64,000 nucleotides of DNA from Candidatus Polarisedimenticolaceae bacterium (GCA_036275915.1 DASUCV010000014.1:53501-117500); one strand, 5' to 3'; shown: positions 1 through 8,630, numbered from the stretch's first letter. Program-made: numbers and translations. Notes: generated by a model not told the origin, from the letters alone.

Positions 1-478
1 GGCGGTGAATCCACGCGGCGGCGGCATCGTCGTCCCACGAGACATGGCGCGTCTCGACGACGACCGGCCAGCCGGACGCGGCGTCGACGAGGCGGCCGAC
101 CCTCCCGCGATTGGTTTCCGTCCAGTGGAAGGACTGCGGGAACTGGACGAGCAGCGCACCGAGGAGACCCGACGCGCGCAGCGGGGCCAATCCCTCGAAC
201 GTCGGCCTTACGACGGCCGCCGCGTCGTCCCACGGCTCGTGCGTCCACGCGCGGTGCGCCTTCGCGGTGAAGCGGAAGCCGGACCGCTTCGCGCCGCGCT
301 TCGCCCACGACTCGGCGGTCTTCGGCGACGCGGGGCGGTAGAACGTGCTGTTGATCTCGACGACGTCGACGAACCGCGCGAGCCACGACAGACGGTCGAA
401 GCCGCGATGCGCGGTGGCGGGATAGGCGATCCCGGCCCAATCGGGATAGTCCCAGCCCGCGACGCCGACGTAGGTCAC
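1..478 (-). CDS. DUF72 (YecE-like) family protein, C-terminus outside window
   Basis: Reads from a GTG at 478 and runs off the window at base 1, so about 159 N-terminal residues are visible. The N-terminus VTYVGVAGWDYPDW and the following FVDVVEINSTFYRP stretch are typical of the DUF72/YecE TIM-barrel family, whose biochemical role is not established. No ATG is available at the family's usual start, and the GTG overlaps the panE stop codon as GTGA (475-478). It is therefore probably translationally coupled to panE as the last visible gene of a ddaH-panE-DUF72 unit. The family assignment is fairly secure; no function is proposed. Confidence 0.8.
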   Translation of the reverse strand, partial: MTYVGVAGWDYPDWAGIAYPATAHRGFDRLSWLARFVDVVEINSTFYRPASPKTAESWAKRGAKRSGFRFTAKAHRAWTHEPWDDAAAVVRPTFEGLAPLRASGLLGALLVQFPQSFHWTETNRGRVGRLVDAASGWPVVVETRHVSWDDDAAAAWIHR

Positions 479-1401
479 CCCATGCGGGCGGCCGCCTCCT
501 TCGGCGCGAGCTTCGCGTAGATCCGGTCGTGGACGGGCGTCTCGATGCCGAGCGCGTCTCCGATCCGGACGACCGCGCCCGTCCAGTCGTCGAGCTCCGA
601 GGGCCGGCCGGCGGCGATATCGCGCTGCAGCGAGGACGTTCCCGAGGGAGAAAGTCCGGAGACGAAGGCGAGCGCCGACGCCACGGCATCGTCGGGGAGC
701 GCGACCCCACGCGCGCGGCCAAGCTCGAAGATCTCGCGCATCGCCCCCTCGAGCATCGCCCAGAGCTCGGGGCTACCGCGCATCGTGCCGAGATCGGCGT
801 CGGCGAAGGCGCCGACGCCGCCGACCGGTACGACGAAGAGGAACTTCTGCCACAGCGCGACGTGGATGTCCTTGGGGATCTCGGCGGAGATTCCGGCATC
901 GCGGAACGCCTGACGCAGGCGGCGCGTGCGCGCACGCACACGGCCGTCGAGCTCGCCGAATCGGATGAAGTTCGTGGAGCCGACGCTCACGATCCGCCCG
1001 GGGCCGTCGACGCGGGTGATCGTGCCGCAGAGCCCGCCCATGACGCGGTCGAGGCCGAGCGCCGAGGTGAGGCGGTCGACGGTCTCGACACCGTTCTGGA
1101 GCGGGACGACGACGGCGCGCCGGCCGAGGACCGGCGCGAGCCCTGCGGCGACGGCGGCGACCTGCCACGACTTCACGCCGAGGATCACGACCTGCGCGTC
1201 CCGGATGGAAGCGAGGTCGTCGGTGGCGTCCTTCGGCCTCACGACGGTCGTCGCATCGTCGGTGACGAGCGTGAGACCGCGATCGCGGATCGCCGCCAGA
1301 TGCGCGCCGCGCGCGATGAAGACGACGTCGTGGCCCGCCTGCGCGAGACGCGCGCCGAAGTACCCTCCCGCGCCGCCCACGCCGACGACCGCGATGCTCA
1401 T
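475..1401 (-). CDS. panE: 2-dehydropantoate 2-reductase (ketopantoate reductase)
   Basis: 308 residues, a normal length for ApbA/PanE. The enzyme reduces ketopantoate to pantoate with NADPH, in pantothenate and CoA synthesis in the cytoplasm. The N-terminal Rossmann signature is GVGGAGGYFG (residues 7-16), LQNG lies at 101-104, and the segment WQKFLFV carries the lysine (K186) expected at the catalytic position. The C-terminal helical domain is complete. It starts 7 bases after the dimethylargininase stop and its own stop overlaps the DUF72 start, so the three genes look like one minus-strand operon. PanE-like paralogues acting on other 2-keto acids exist, so the exact substrate is inferred. 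Confidence 0.88.
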   Translation of the reverse strand: MSIAVVGVGGAGGYFGARLAQAGHDVVFIARGAHLAAIRDRGLTLVTDDATTVVRPKDATDDLASIRDAQVVILGVKSWQVAAVAAGLAPVLGRRAVVVPLQNGVETVDRLTSALGLDRVMGGLCGTITRVDGPGRIVSVGSTNFIRFGELDGRVRARTRRLRQAFRDAGISAEIPKDIHVALWQKFLFVVPVGGVGAFADADLGTMRGSPELWAMLEGAMREIFELGRARGVALPDDAVASALAFVSGLSPSGTSSLQRDIAAGRPSELDDWTGAVVRIGDALGIETPVHDRIYAKLAPKEAAARMG

Positions 1402-1408
1402 CGCGCGC

Positions 1409-2194
1409 TCAGAACCGGAGCGACAGGCAGCTGAGGCCGCCGTCCATCTTCTGGAACTCCGACATGTCGAGGGCGACGACCTCGAGGCCGGCCGCCTCGA
1501 CCGCGCGCCTCGTCTTCAGGAATCCGCCGGCGAGCAGCACACGGCCGCCGATGGCGACGGCGTTCGCGGCATACGTCTCGTCATCGGGCACCGTGACCCT
1601 CTCGTACCCCTCGAACGCCGGATCCCGGGCGAGCGCGTCGACGGCGAGCAGGCGCCGACCGCCGAGCCACGCCATGCCGCTCTTGAGGTGGAGGAGCCCG
1701 TCCGCTCGCCGCACGTCCGCGATCCGCACCGCGAACCCCTGGCGCGCCAGGATCTCGCCGAGCTGGCGCGCGCCCTCCTCGTCCGTGCGCGACGAGAGGC
1801 CGATGAAGAACGTCTCGCCCGCCGCGCAGACATCGCCGCCGTCGACCGAGCCGGGTGCCTCGATCGCTCCGGCGATCGGGACGCACGACGCGATGGTGCT
1901 CCGGAGCGAGGCGACCTCGCCGGCGCGGCTCTTCGCCCCCGGCCGCATGAGGACGGCGCCTCCCGGCGTCATGACGGCGACGTCCTCGACGAACGTCGCG
2001 TCGGGGAATGCCGCGTCGGGCGCCGCGGTCACGACCGCCACACCATGGTGCGCGAGCGCCCCGGCGTAGCGTCCGTGCTGCTCGAGCGCGCGGGCGAAGT
2101 CGGGCGCGCCGAGCCCCGCCGTCGTCAGGCCGTCGGCGAAGTTCGGCGTGGGAGGACGGACGATGGCATTTTTGAAGACCGGTTCGCTCTTCAT
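1409..2194 (-). CDS. ddaH: Dimethylargininase (DDAH) family amidinohydrolase
   Basis: 261 residues from the ATG at 2194. Members of this guanidine-modifying superfamily hydrolyse N-omega-methylated arginines to citrulline and methylamines. The order of motifs fits: FVEDVAV (68-74) in the substrate site, the SVDGGDV loop (116-122), the catalytic histidine H169 in LLHLKSG, and the catalytic cysteine C256 in LSCLSLRF at the extreme C-terminus. The frame stays open further upstream, but the chosen ATG begins the conserved core and has a TATCCT box nine bases before it. It is divergent from the acyl-CoA synthetase at 2238. An arginine deiminase-like activity is the main alternative. Confidence 0.85.
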   Translation of the reverse strand: MKSEPVFKNAIVRPPTPNFADGLTTAGLGAPDFARALEQHGRYAGALAHHGVAVVTAAPDAAFPDATFVEDVAVMTPGGAVLMRPGAKSRAGEVASLRSTIASCVPIAGAIEAPGSVDGGDVCAAGETFFIGLSSRTDEEGARQLGEILARQGFAVRIADVRRADGLLHLKSGMAWLGGRRLLAVDALARDPAFEGYERVTVPDDETYAANAVAIGGRVLLAGGFLKTRRAVEAAGLEVVALDMSEFQKMDGGLSCLSLRF

Positions 2195-2203
2195 CAGGAG
2201 CGA

Positions 2204-2209
2204 AGGATA
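2204..2209 (-). promoter_or_regulatory. Candidate -10 box (TATCCT) of ddaH operon
   Basis: On the minus strand TATCCT ends nine bases before the ddaH ATG (2194), with no Shine-Dalgarno between. If this is the -10 element, transcription would start at or next to the start codon. No TTGACA-like -35 is evident. Confidence 0.4.
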
Positions 2210-2222
2210 GCGCCGCTCTTGG

Positions 2223-2228
2223 TATCGT
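2223..2228 (+). promoter_or_regulatory. Candidate -10 box (TATCGT) of acyl-CoA synthetase gene
   Basis: TATCGT ends nine bases before the ATG at 2238 and no ribosome binding site lies between. It forms a divergent pair with the ddaH box 14 bases away. A leaderless or near-leaderless mRNA is inferred. Confidence 0.4.
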
Positions 2229-2237
2229 ACGCCGCTC

Positions 2238-4355
2238 ATGGCGAAAACCGACCGTCCCTCGCTCGATCCGATCTTCCGCCCGCGCTCGGTCGCGGTGATC
2301 GGCGCCTCGCGCCGCCCGCACACGATCGGCCGCGAGATCCTCGCCAACCTCGCGGGGTTCGAGTTCACGGGGCCGGTCTATCCGGTCAATCCAGGCGCGA
2401 CGTCGATCCACTCGATCCCGTGCTATCCGTCGATCGGCGCCATCCCCGGTCCCGTCGATCTCGCGATCGTCACCGTTCCGAAGGAAAAGGTCCTCGAGGT
2501 CGTCCACGCTTGCGGCCGGAAGAAGGTCGGCGGCCTCGTCGTCATCACGGCGGGCTTCAAGGAGATCGGCGGCGACGGGCGCTCGCTCGAGGCGGCGCTC
2601 AAGGCGGCGGTGCGGAAGTACCGGATGCGGATGGTCGGCCCGAACTGCATGGGCGTCGTCAACACCGAGGAGAACGTCCGCTTGAACGCCACGTTCGCGG
2701 CGACCGTCCCGGTGCGCGGGAACGTCGGCTTCGTCTCGCAGTCGGGCGCGCTCGGCGAGGCGATCCTCGCCGACGCCGCCGACAACGGTCTCGGCGTCGC
2801 GATGTTCGTCTCGATGGGGAACAAGACCGACGTCTCCGGCAACGACCTCCTCGAGTACTGGGAGGACAATCCGGACGTCCAGGCGATCCTCATGTACCTC
2901 GAGTCGTTCGGCAACCCGCGGCGGTTCACGACGATCGCGCGCCGCATCACGCGCAAGAAGCCGATCGTCGCCGTGAAGGCGGGCCGGACGGCGCGCGGGG
3001 CGCAGGCGGCTTCGTCGCACACCGGCTCGATCGTCGCGCTCGACACCGCCACCGACACGCTCCTCGAGCAGTGCGGAGTGCTCCGCGTCTCGTCGATGGA
3101 GGAGATGATCTCGCTCGCGCAGGCACTCGCCAATCAGCCGGTCCCGAAGGGCGGCCGCATCGCGATCGTGACGAACGCGGGCGGCCCGGGGATCCTCTGC
3201 ACCGACGCCCTCATCGGGGCGGGCCTCACGCTCGCCGAGCTCGCGCCGAAGACCCGGAAGGCGCTCGCCAAGGCGCTGCCGCCGGAGGCGTCGACCGCGA
3301 ACCCGGTCGACATGATCGCGTCGGCGGACGCCGCGCGTTATCGCGCGGCGCTCGACCTCGTGAAGAAGGATCCCGGCGTCGACGGGATCGTCGCGATCTT
3401 CGTCTCGCCGATCATGATCGACGCCTACGAGGTCGCGGGCGCGATCGCGATGGCCGCCGACGGCACGAAGCCGGTGCTCTCGGTCTTCATGGGCAAGCAG
3501 CGGAGCGCGGAAGGGGTCGCGTGGCTGCGCGACCGGCGCGTGCCGGTTTACCGGTTCCCCGAGGATGCCGCCGCGGCGATGGTCGGCCTCGCCCGCTACC
3601 GCGAGCTGCGCGACCGCCCGGCCGGTAAGACGGTGAGGTACAAGGCGGAGCCGCGTCGCGCGAAGAAGGCGATCGCCACCGCTCGCCGCGCGGGCCGCAC
3701 GATGCTCGCCGCCGACGAGGTGCGCGAGGTTCTCACCGCGTACGGCCTGGCGCTGGCGCCATCGGCGCTCGCCTCCTCGGCCGGCGAGGCGATCGACGCC
3801 GCGCAGGAGTTCGGCTACCCGGTCGTTTTGAAGGCGTCGTCGGCCCGCATCTCGCACAAGTCGGACGTCGGCGGCGTCAAGGTCGATCTCAGGAACGCGG
3901 ACGAGGTGGGCCAGGCGTACCGCGATCTCGTCGGCCGCCTCCGCAAGGCCGACCCGAAGATCCGTGTACAGGTCCAGCCGATGATCACGGGCGGCCGCGA
4001 GACGATCCTCGGCATGACGCGCGACCCTCAGTTCGGGCCGGTCCTCATGTTCGGTCTCGGCGGCATCTTCGTCGAGGTCATGAAGGACGTCGCGATCCGC
4101 ATCCACCCGCTCACCGACGTGACCGCGCGCGGGATGATCGAGCGCATCAAGGGCTTCCCGCTCCTCGCCGGCGCGCGCGGCGACGTTCCGGTCGACCTCG
4201 CCTTCCTCGAGGAGTCGCTCCTCCGCCTCTCCCAGCTCGTCGGCGACCTCGAAGACGACCTCGCCGAGCTCGACCTCAACCCGCTCATCGTGACGAGCGA
4301 CCGCAAGCGCTCGTTCATCGTCGACGCGAGGATCGCGCTGACCGCGAAAAGCTAG
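2238..4355 (+). CDS. NDP-forming acyl-CoA synthetase, fused alpha and beta subunits
   Basis: 705 residues. The enzyme interconverts acyl-CoA plus ADP (or GDP) and phosphate with the free acid and ATP, usually acetyl-CoA or a short-chain analogue. Domains in order: a CoA-binding Rossmann domain (about 10-140, start RSVAVIGASRRP); a succinyl-CoA ligase-like domain with VGPNCMG, FVSQSGALGE and the phospho-histidine loop SSHTGSI (H261); a linker; and a C-terminal ATP-grasp domain (about 470-705) containing GFPVVLKASS-like and FGLGGIFVE segments. It is the single-chain form of the two-subunit archaeal ADP-acetyl-CoA synthetase. A protein-acetylating GNAT domain, found in Pat-type fusions, is absent. 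The acyl substrate cannot be read from sequence. Confidence 0.9.
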   Translation: MAKTDRPSLDPIFRPRSVAVIGASRRPHTIGREILANLAGFEFTGPVYPVNPGATSIHSIPCYPSIGAIPGPVDLAIVTVPKEKVLEVVHACGRKKVGGLVVITAGFKEIGGDGRSLEAALKAAVRKYRMRMVGPNCMGVVNTEENVRLNATFAATVPVRGNVGFVSQSGALGEAILADAADNGLGVAMFVSMGNKTDVSGNDLLEYWEDNPDVQAILMYLESFGNPRRFTTIARRITRKKPIVAVKAGRTARGAQAASSHTGSIVALDTATDTLLEQCGVLRVSSMEEMISLAQALANQPVPKGGRIAIVTNAGGPGILCTDALIGAGLTLAELAPKTRKALAKALPPEASTANPVDMIASADAARYRAALDLVKKDPGVDGIVAIFVSPIMIDAYEVAGAIAMAADGTKPVLSVFMGKQRSAEGVAWLRDRRVPVYRFPEDAAAAMVGLARYRELRDRPAGKTVRYKAEPRRAKKAIATARRAGRTMLAADEVREVLTAYGLALAPSALASSAGEAIDAAQEFGYPVVLKASSARISHKSDVGGVKVDLRNADEVGQAYRDLVGRLRKADPKIRVQVQPMITGGRETILGMTRDPQFGPVLMFGLGGIFVEVMKDVAIRIHPLTDVTARGMIERIKGFPLLAGARGDVPVDLAFLEESLLRLSQLVGDLEDDLAELDLNPLIVTSDRKRSFIVDARIALTAKS

Positions 4356-4398
4356 GGTTGAGCCGGCGCCGTTCTAGGCCGAAGCGGGGTTTTCCGCT

Positions 4399-4404
4399 TA
4401 AACT
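4399..4404 (+). promoter_or_regulatory. Candidate -10 box (TAAACT) upstream of HAD gene
   Basis: TAAACT lies 35 bases before the ATG at 4440 in the short gap after the acyl-CoA synthetase. No clear -35 is seen. It would give a leader of about 30 bases. Confidence 0.25.
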
Positions 4405-4439
4405 CGTGCGGTCCTCATGCGGGGACCGGTGGGCTCGGG

Positions 4440-5216
4440 ATGGCATGGATCCGGGAGGCGATCGGCGCGCTCGTCGACATCGACGGCACGCTCGTCGACG
4501 TGGGGCGCGGAGCGGTGCCCGGCGCGGCGGCGTTCCTCGACCGGCTCCACGCCAGGGCCCTCCCGTACAAGATCTGCAGCAATACGTCGCGGCGGTCGCG
4601 CGCCGACGTCGTGCGCGCGCTCGCGGACGACGGCCTGCGGGTGCGCGCCGGTGACATCGTGCTCCCCGCGCTCCTCGCGAGGCGCACGATCCTCGACTCG
4701 GGCGCGCACCGCGCGCAGCTCCTCGTTCCCGAAGCGTGCGTCGCGGATTTCGCGGGGATCGAAGCGGTCGAGGAGGGAGGGGATTGGGTCGTCGTCGGCG
4801 ACCTCGGGCGAGGGTTCACCGCCGACCGTCTCGACCCGGCGTTCCGCGCGCTTCGCGACGGAGCGCGCCTCCTCGCGCTGCACCGGAACCTCTCGTGGTA
4901 CGCGGGGCCCGAGCGGGGATGGGTGCTCGACGCGGGGGCCTACGTGGCGGCGCTCGAGCAGGCGAGCGGTGCCGCGGCAATCGTCGTCGGGAAGCCGGCC
5001 CGCGCGTTCTTCGACCTGGCGCTCGCCGATCTCGGCCTGCCGGCCGCGGACGTCGTCATGATCGGGGACAGCATCGAGAACGATTGCGTCGGGGCGGCGG
5101 CGGCCGGCTGCCGGACCTGCGTCGTACGCGGCACCGCGTTTCGCGCAGAGACCCTCGCCGCTTCTCCGGTCCGCCCCGACGTCGTCGTCGATTCGGTCGA
5201 CGACCTCACACCCTGA
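4440..5216 (+). CDS. HAD-superfamily (type IIA, LHPP-like) phosphatase
   Basis: 258 residues, the usual size of HAD-IIA sugar-phosphate or LHPP-type phosphatases. Motif I is VDIDGTLVD, giving nucleophile D13 and acid D15. Motif II is CSNTS near residue 50, motif III is the lysine in VGKPARAFF, and motif IV is MIGDSIENDC with D210. The large cap inserted between motifs II and III is characteristic of subclass II. Substrates in the family include NagD-type nucleotides, 4-nitrophenyl phosphate and phospho-histidine/lysine, so none is assigned. Its stop codon lies only 4 bases from the stop of the convergent glycine-rich gene and no terminator is visible between them. Confidence 0.85.
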   Translation: MAWIREAIGALVDIDGTLVDVGRGAVPGAAAFLDRLHARALPYKICSNTSRRSRADVVRALADDGLRVRAGDIVLPALLARRTILDSGAHRAQLLVPEACVADFAGIEAVEEGGDWVVVGDLGRGFTADRLDPAFRALRDGARLLALHRNLSWYAGPERGWVLDAGAYVAALEQASGAAAIVVGKPARAFFDLALADLGLPAADVVMIGDSIENDCVGAAAAGCRTCVVRGTAFRAETLAASPVRPDVVVDSVDDLTP

Positions 5217-5219
5217 GGA

Positions 5220-5711
5220 TCAGAAACCGATTCCCACGCTGACGTGCGGCAGGTTGAGGCCGATCCCGAAGTGGGGGCCGCCGTAAGGGGCCGGACCGTA
5301 GTACGGAGCCGGCGGATAGGCCGGCGCCGGCGCGTAATACGGCGCGTAGTAGCCGCCGTAGTAGGCCGGCGGCGCGACGACGACCGGGCCGTAGTACGGC
5401 GCGTAGTAGCCACCGTAGTAGCCGCCGTGCACGTGATAGCCGCCGCCGTAGTAGCCGTGGGAGTGGCCGTAGCCGCCGCCGTAATAGGCGCCGCCCGTGT
5501 GATAGCCGCCACCGCCGTGGTAGCCGCCACCGCCACCACCGTGCCAGCCACCGCCACCGCCACCACCGCCGTGATAGCCGCCACCACCGTGATAGCCGCC
5601 GCGCCCCTGGGCTGCCGAAGCCGAGGACGCCGACATGCCGAGCACGAGCGCCGGGATCGCCAAGGCCGCGGCGAAGCGGAGCAGACGAGAGTGAATGGAT
5701 CGAGCGTACAT
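5220..5711 (-). CDS. Secreted Gly/Tyr/His-rich low-complexity protein
   Basis: 163 residues from the ATG at 5711, which has a good GGAGG site upstream. Residues 1 to about 33 form a Sec signal peptide (basic start, hydrophobic LAIPALVLGMSASSASA, AxA-type cleavage). The mature part consists mostly of GGYHGGGG-type repeats, then YYGGGYG and YYAPYYGP repeats, and ends with a short non-repetitive tail, GIGLNLPHVSVGIGF. I do not recognise a domain. Histidine/glycine repeats suggest metal or surface binding, and the tail looks like an outer-membrane or pilus-associated beta strand, but both are guesses. The gene converges on the HAD gene. Confidence 0.75.
   Translation of the reverse strand: MYARSIHSRLLRFAAALAIPALVLGMSASSASAAQGRGGYHGGGGYHGGGGGGGGWHGGGGGGYHGGGGYHTGGAYYGGGYGHSHGYYGGGYHVHGGYYGGYYAPYYGPVVVAPPAYYGGYYAPYYAPAPAYPPAPYYGPAPYGGPHFGIGLNLPHVSVGIGF
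5404..5600. repeat. Imperfect short tandem repeats coding for Gly/His/Tyr runs
   Basis: On the plus strand this stretch is a run of near-repeats of GTGGTAGCCGCC and related units, reading as Gly-Gly-Tyr-His-type codons on the minus strand. Such triplet-rich runs slip during replication, so repeat number may vary between strains. Confidence 0.6.
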
Positions 5712-5832
5712 CTCAGTCCTCCACGTTGATTTCCGCGGAAACCGATTGCGAGGTCCGGGCCAAGACCGGGAATCCGGAAGAACGCCCCTTTTCACGGAGC
5801 GGTCCGCTGCCGAGGACGCGGCGCTGTCCTCC

Positions 5833-7494
5833 TCAGTGGGCGAGGACCCAATCCGCGATCGCCTGGATGACGGCGGGGTCGACGTTTCCCGGGATCCCAT
5901 ACTCGGCGCCGGTCGACTCCTTCTGGACCTTCATGAAGAGGTGGTTGAGGCCGGGGAAGCTCCGGTAGGTCACGCGGCCGCCGTCGGTGCCCACCTTCTG
6001 CTGAAGGGCGCCGAAGTCGAGGTCCTTCCGGACCTGGATGTCCGCATCGCCCTGGAGGACGAGGACCGGGACCTTCACACTCTGGACCATCGCGGGTACG
6101 TCGAGCGCCATGACCTCGCGCCAGTACGCCGGAGGCGCCCCCATGAACGCGGGCGTGTCGGTCTTCGAGGCGTCGCGGATCGCGGTGAAGCGTTCGCGGA
6201 GGTCGGCGACGGTGGCGTCGATCTCCTCGTCGGTGCGGCCGGTCAGCTTCGCGCCGTAGCGGGTCTGGTCGATGACGAGCTCGTCGATGGGGCGCACCGC
6301 GGGCGCGAGCATGACGACGCCGCGGACCGCGGGGTCGATCGCGGCGACGTGCGGCGCGACCGAAGCTCCCTCGGAGTGGCCGAGGACGAAGACGCGCTTG
6401 GGATCGACCCCGGGCGTCGCGCGGAGCTGCGCGAGAGCGACCTGCGCGTCGTCGTAGTACTCCTCCTTGAGCTGGATCGTCCCCAGCTTCGCCGGATCGC
6501 GCACGGCGAAGGTGCGCTTGTCGAAGCGCAAGCTCGCGATCCCGCGCGACGCGAGGCCGCGCGCGATGTCCTGGAACGGCTTGTTCGGCCCGATCGTCTC
6601 GTCGCCGTCGTGCGCGCCGGAGCCCGAGAGGAAGACGATGCCGGCGACCGGCTTCTCCGACTTCGGAACGGTGAGGACGGCGGGAAGCGCGCCGGCGGCG
6701 CTCTTGACCGTCGTCTCCGTCTCGCCGGCGGGACGCGCCGTCGCCGCGGCCGCGGCGGCCGCCGGCTCGTACCCCTTCCGGCGGAGGACGAAGTTCTGGA
6801 TCGCGACCGTCGCCTGGAGGAGCGCGCCGTCCGAGGCGCGTGCGATGAGCTCCTCGCGCACGTTCGCGATCGTGAGCGCGTAGCTGCGCGTCGCCACCGT
6901 CTTTCCCGCGAGCTTGCCGGAGCCGTCGGGACCGCGGTGGACGGTGGCCGGAAACGCCTGGAGGGCCTGCGGCACGACCGCGGTGATCGCCTTCTCCTGA
7001 TCGGCGCCGAGCCCTTCGAGGCTGCGCGTCAGCACGTCGAGATGGGAGCCGAAGTTGTTGTCGAGAAGGTACGTGGGGCCCTTGGCGTCGATCGTCTCGC
7101 TCTTCGCCGGCTCGGCGGCGCCGAGGGGGGTCACCGAGAGCGTGAACTTGTCGCCCGCCGGTGCAGCCTTGAAGACGAGCTGCTGGCCCTGCGCGTCGAG
7201 GCTCAGCTCGTAACTTTTGAGGCGGCCATCCTTCGCGAGCAGCGCCGATTGCGTGAGCTTGCCCTCGCCGCCGCCGGGAGGGGTGACCGTGAGCGTGCTC
7301 GTCAGCGTCTGCTGCTCCCCGCCGGCGACGCGCCGGGCCTCCTCGGTGCCGATGGCCGTTCCCTTCATGAGGAGCTCGAAGACTTCGGGGGCCGGTGCGG
7401 CCGGCTTCGCCGGTGCCGGTGTCGCCGCCGCGCTCGCAAACGGGACGGCGATCGAGCAGACGGCGAGCGCGAAGACGAACGAGCGAAGTGTCAT
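5833..7494 (-). CDS. Secreted alpha/beta hydrolase with N-terminal beta-rich domain
   Basis: 553 residues from the ATG at 7494 (GGGAGG site about seven bases upstream). A signal peptide is clear (residues 1-23). Residues 35-240 form a domain resembling the substrate-reporter or ABC-type lipoprotein beta folds seen before some Acidobacteria hydrolases, followed by an Ala-rich linker. The C-terminal alpha/beta hydrolase has the nucleophile elbow LGHSEG (S374), the acid in LQGDADIQ and the histidine in FPGLNHLF. It probably acts as an envelope esterase, acyl-transferase or peptidase, but its substrate is unknown. It is the first gene of its unit and divergent from the lipoprotein gene at 7548. 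Confidence 0.8.
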   Translation of the reverse strand: MTLRSFVFALAVCSIAVPFASAAATPAPAKPAAPAPEVFELLMKGTAIGTEEARRVAGGEQQTLTSTLTVTPPGGGEGKLTQSALLAKDGRLKSYELSLDAQGQQLVFKAAPAGDKFTLSVTPLGAAEPAKSETIDAKGPTYLLDNNFGSHLDVLTRSLEGLGADQEKAITAVVPQALQAFPATVHRGPDGSGKLAGKTVATRSYALTIANVREELIARASDGALLQATVAIQNFVLRRKGYEPAAAAAAATARPAGETETTVKSAAGALPAVLTVPKSEKPVAGIVFLSGSGAHDGDETIGPNKPFQDIARGLASRGIASLRFDKRTFAVRDPAKLGTIQLKEEYYDDAQVALAQLRATPGVDPKRVFVLGHSEGASVAPHVAAIDPAVRGVVMLAPAVRPIDELVIDQTRYGAKLTGRTDEEIDATVADLRERFTAIRDASKTDTPAFMGAPPAYWREVMALDVPAMVQSVKVPVLVLQGDADIQVRKDLDFGALQQKVGTDGGRVTYRSFPGLNHLFMKVQKESTGAEYGIPGNVDPAVIQAIADWVLAH

Positions 7495-7511
7495 CGGAGC
7501 CTCCCGGCGCC

Positions 7512-7517
7512 AGTGTA
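7512..7517 (-). promoter_or_regulatory. Candidate -10 box (TACACT) of hydrolase gene
   Basis: TACACT on the minus strand ends 17 bases before the ATG at 7494, leaving room for the GGGAGG ribosome site. It shares the 53-base divergent spacer with the box of the lipoprotein gene. Confidence 0.3.
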
Positions 7518-7535
7518 CCAAGCGCCCCGCCACGC

Positions 7536-7541
7536 TAAACT
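7536..7541 (+). promoter_or_regulatory. Candidate -10 box (TAAACT) of lipoprotein-dapF operon
   Basis: TAAACT ends six bases before the ATG at 7548 and there is no Shine-Dalgarno, so transcription would begin at the A of the start codon. This is one of the clearest leaderless arrangements in the window. Confidence 0.45.
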
Positions 7542-7547
7542 GCCGCC

Positions 7548-8630
7548 ATGCGGCGGATCGCTTCCTCATGGGCCTCCTTCGCGGCCGCCGCGTCTGTGGT
7601 GGTCGCCGGCGCGTGCGGCAAGACCGGGCCGCTCCGGCCTCCGACGCCGCGCGGCCCACGCGCCCCGGGAGCGGTGGAGGCACGGCAGTTCGGGAGCGGC
7701 GTCGAGGTGGCGTTCACCGTCCCTCAGCCGATGGGCAAGGACCCGGCGCAGCAGGTGGCGCGCACGGAGATCCTCCGCGTCGACTATCCGAAGGGTGTGA
7801 CGGCGGCGAACGACCCCGACGCGTTCCGCTTCCGCGGCACCGTCGTCGCGGAGGTGGGCGCCGACGTCGCCAAGCCCGGCGCGCGCATCGTCGTCCCCGA
7901 CCCGACGGTGAGCGCCCTCGCCGATCACGGCATCGGGTGGACCCTCCGCTACGGTGTCCGCGTCCGCGACCACCGCGACCGGCCGTCGCCCCTCGTCGTC
8001 GCGCAGGACCTGCCGGTCGTGGGCCCGGTCGAGCCGCCGACCGGGCTGAAGGGCGAAGCGACGGCCGACGGCGTTCGCTTGAGCTGGCAAGCGCCGCAAC
8101 CTGGAGCCGCCGATGCCACGTTCAACGTCTATCGCGGGCCGTCCGACGGACTCCTCTCCGAGCGGCCCGTGAACCTGAAGCCGCTCACGACGCTGACCTA
8201 CCTCGACCCGACGGTGACGAGCGGCAAGGTCTACAAGTACATCGTGCGGACGGTGGCCGCGACGGCGCCGCCGTACCGCGAGAGCGTCTCCTCCCAGCCG
8301 GCGGTCGTCGACGCCTCGGACAAGTTCGCTCCCAAGGCCCCGACCGGTCTCGTCGCGGTGCAGGAGGGAAAGGCGATGCGCCTCCTGTGGAACCCGGGCT
8401 CGGAGCCCGACCTCGACGGGTACTACGTCTACCGGAGCGTCGGCGACGGCGGATGGACGAAGCTGAGCGATCTCGTGCACCAGCCCTCGTACCTCGATGC
8501 GGCGGTCGAGCCCGGGATGAAGGTGCGCTACCGCGTCACCGCGGTCGATCGCGCCACTCCGCCGAACGAGAGCGAGCCCTCCGCCGTGTCCGAGCAGACG
8601 GTTGCCGCCGAGCCCGCGGGGGCACCGTGA
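7548..8630 (+). CDS. Fibronectin type III lipoprotein with LptM-like N-terminal motif
   Basis: 360 residues. A lipoprotein signal peptide ends at C23 (VVVAGAC), directly followed by CGKTGPLRPP. This matches the CGxxGPLxxP motif of LptM (YifL), the small lipoprotein that in E. coli assists LptD maturation and is encoded just upstream of dapF. Here the motif leads into a long exported part with two or three Fn3-like repeats (for example PPTGLKGEATADGVRLSWQ and APTGLVAVQEGKAMRLLWN). Its stop overlaps the dapF GTG (8627-8630), so gene order matches the E. coli pair. The motif and Fn3 repeats are seen; an LptD-related role is inferred. Confidence 0.8.
   Translation: MRRIASSWASFAAAASVVVAGACGKTGPLRPPTPRGPRAPGAVEARQFGSGVEVAFTVPQPMGKDPAQQVARTEILRVDYPKGVTAANDPDAFRFRGTVVAEVGADVAKPGARIVVPDPTVSALADHGIGWTLRYGVRVRDHRDRPSPLVVAQDLPVVGPVEPPTGLKGEATADGVRLSWQAPQPGAADATFNVYRGPSDGLLSERPVNLKPLTTLTYLDPTVTSGKVYKYIVRTVAATAPPYRESVSSQPAVVDASDKFAPKAPTGLVAVQEGKAMRLLWNPGSEPDLDGYYVYRSVGDGGWTKLSDLVHQPSYLDAAVEPGMKVRYRVTAVDRATPPNESEPSAVSEQTVAAEPAGAP

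Noticed and set aside
2195..2237. Classical sigma-70 promoter with -35 between ddaH and the acyl-CoA synthetase
   Set aside because: Only -10-like boxes are visible; no TTGACA-like hexamer at 16-18 bases on either strand.
926..3628. Long plus-strand open frame opposite panE and ddaH
   Set aside because: It is antisense to genes with intact catalytic motifs. Its product is rich in Arg/Ala/Pro without domains, as expected of open shadow frames in GC-rich DNA.
5404..5600. Regular short repeats as a CRISPR array
   Set aside because: Units are 12 bases or less, without spacers, and lie in frame within a secreted Gly-rich protein gene.
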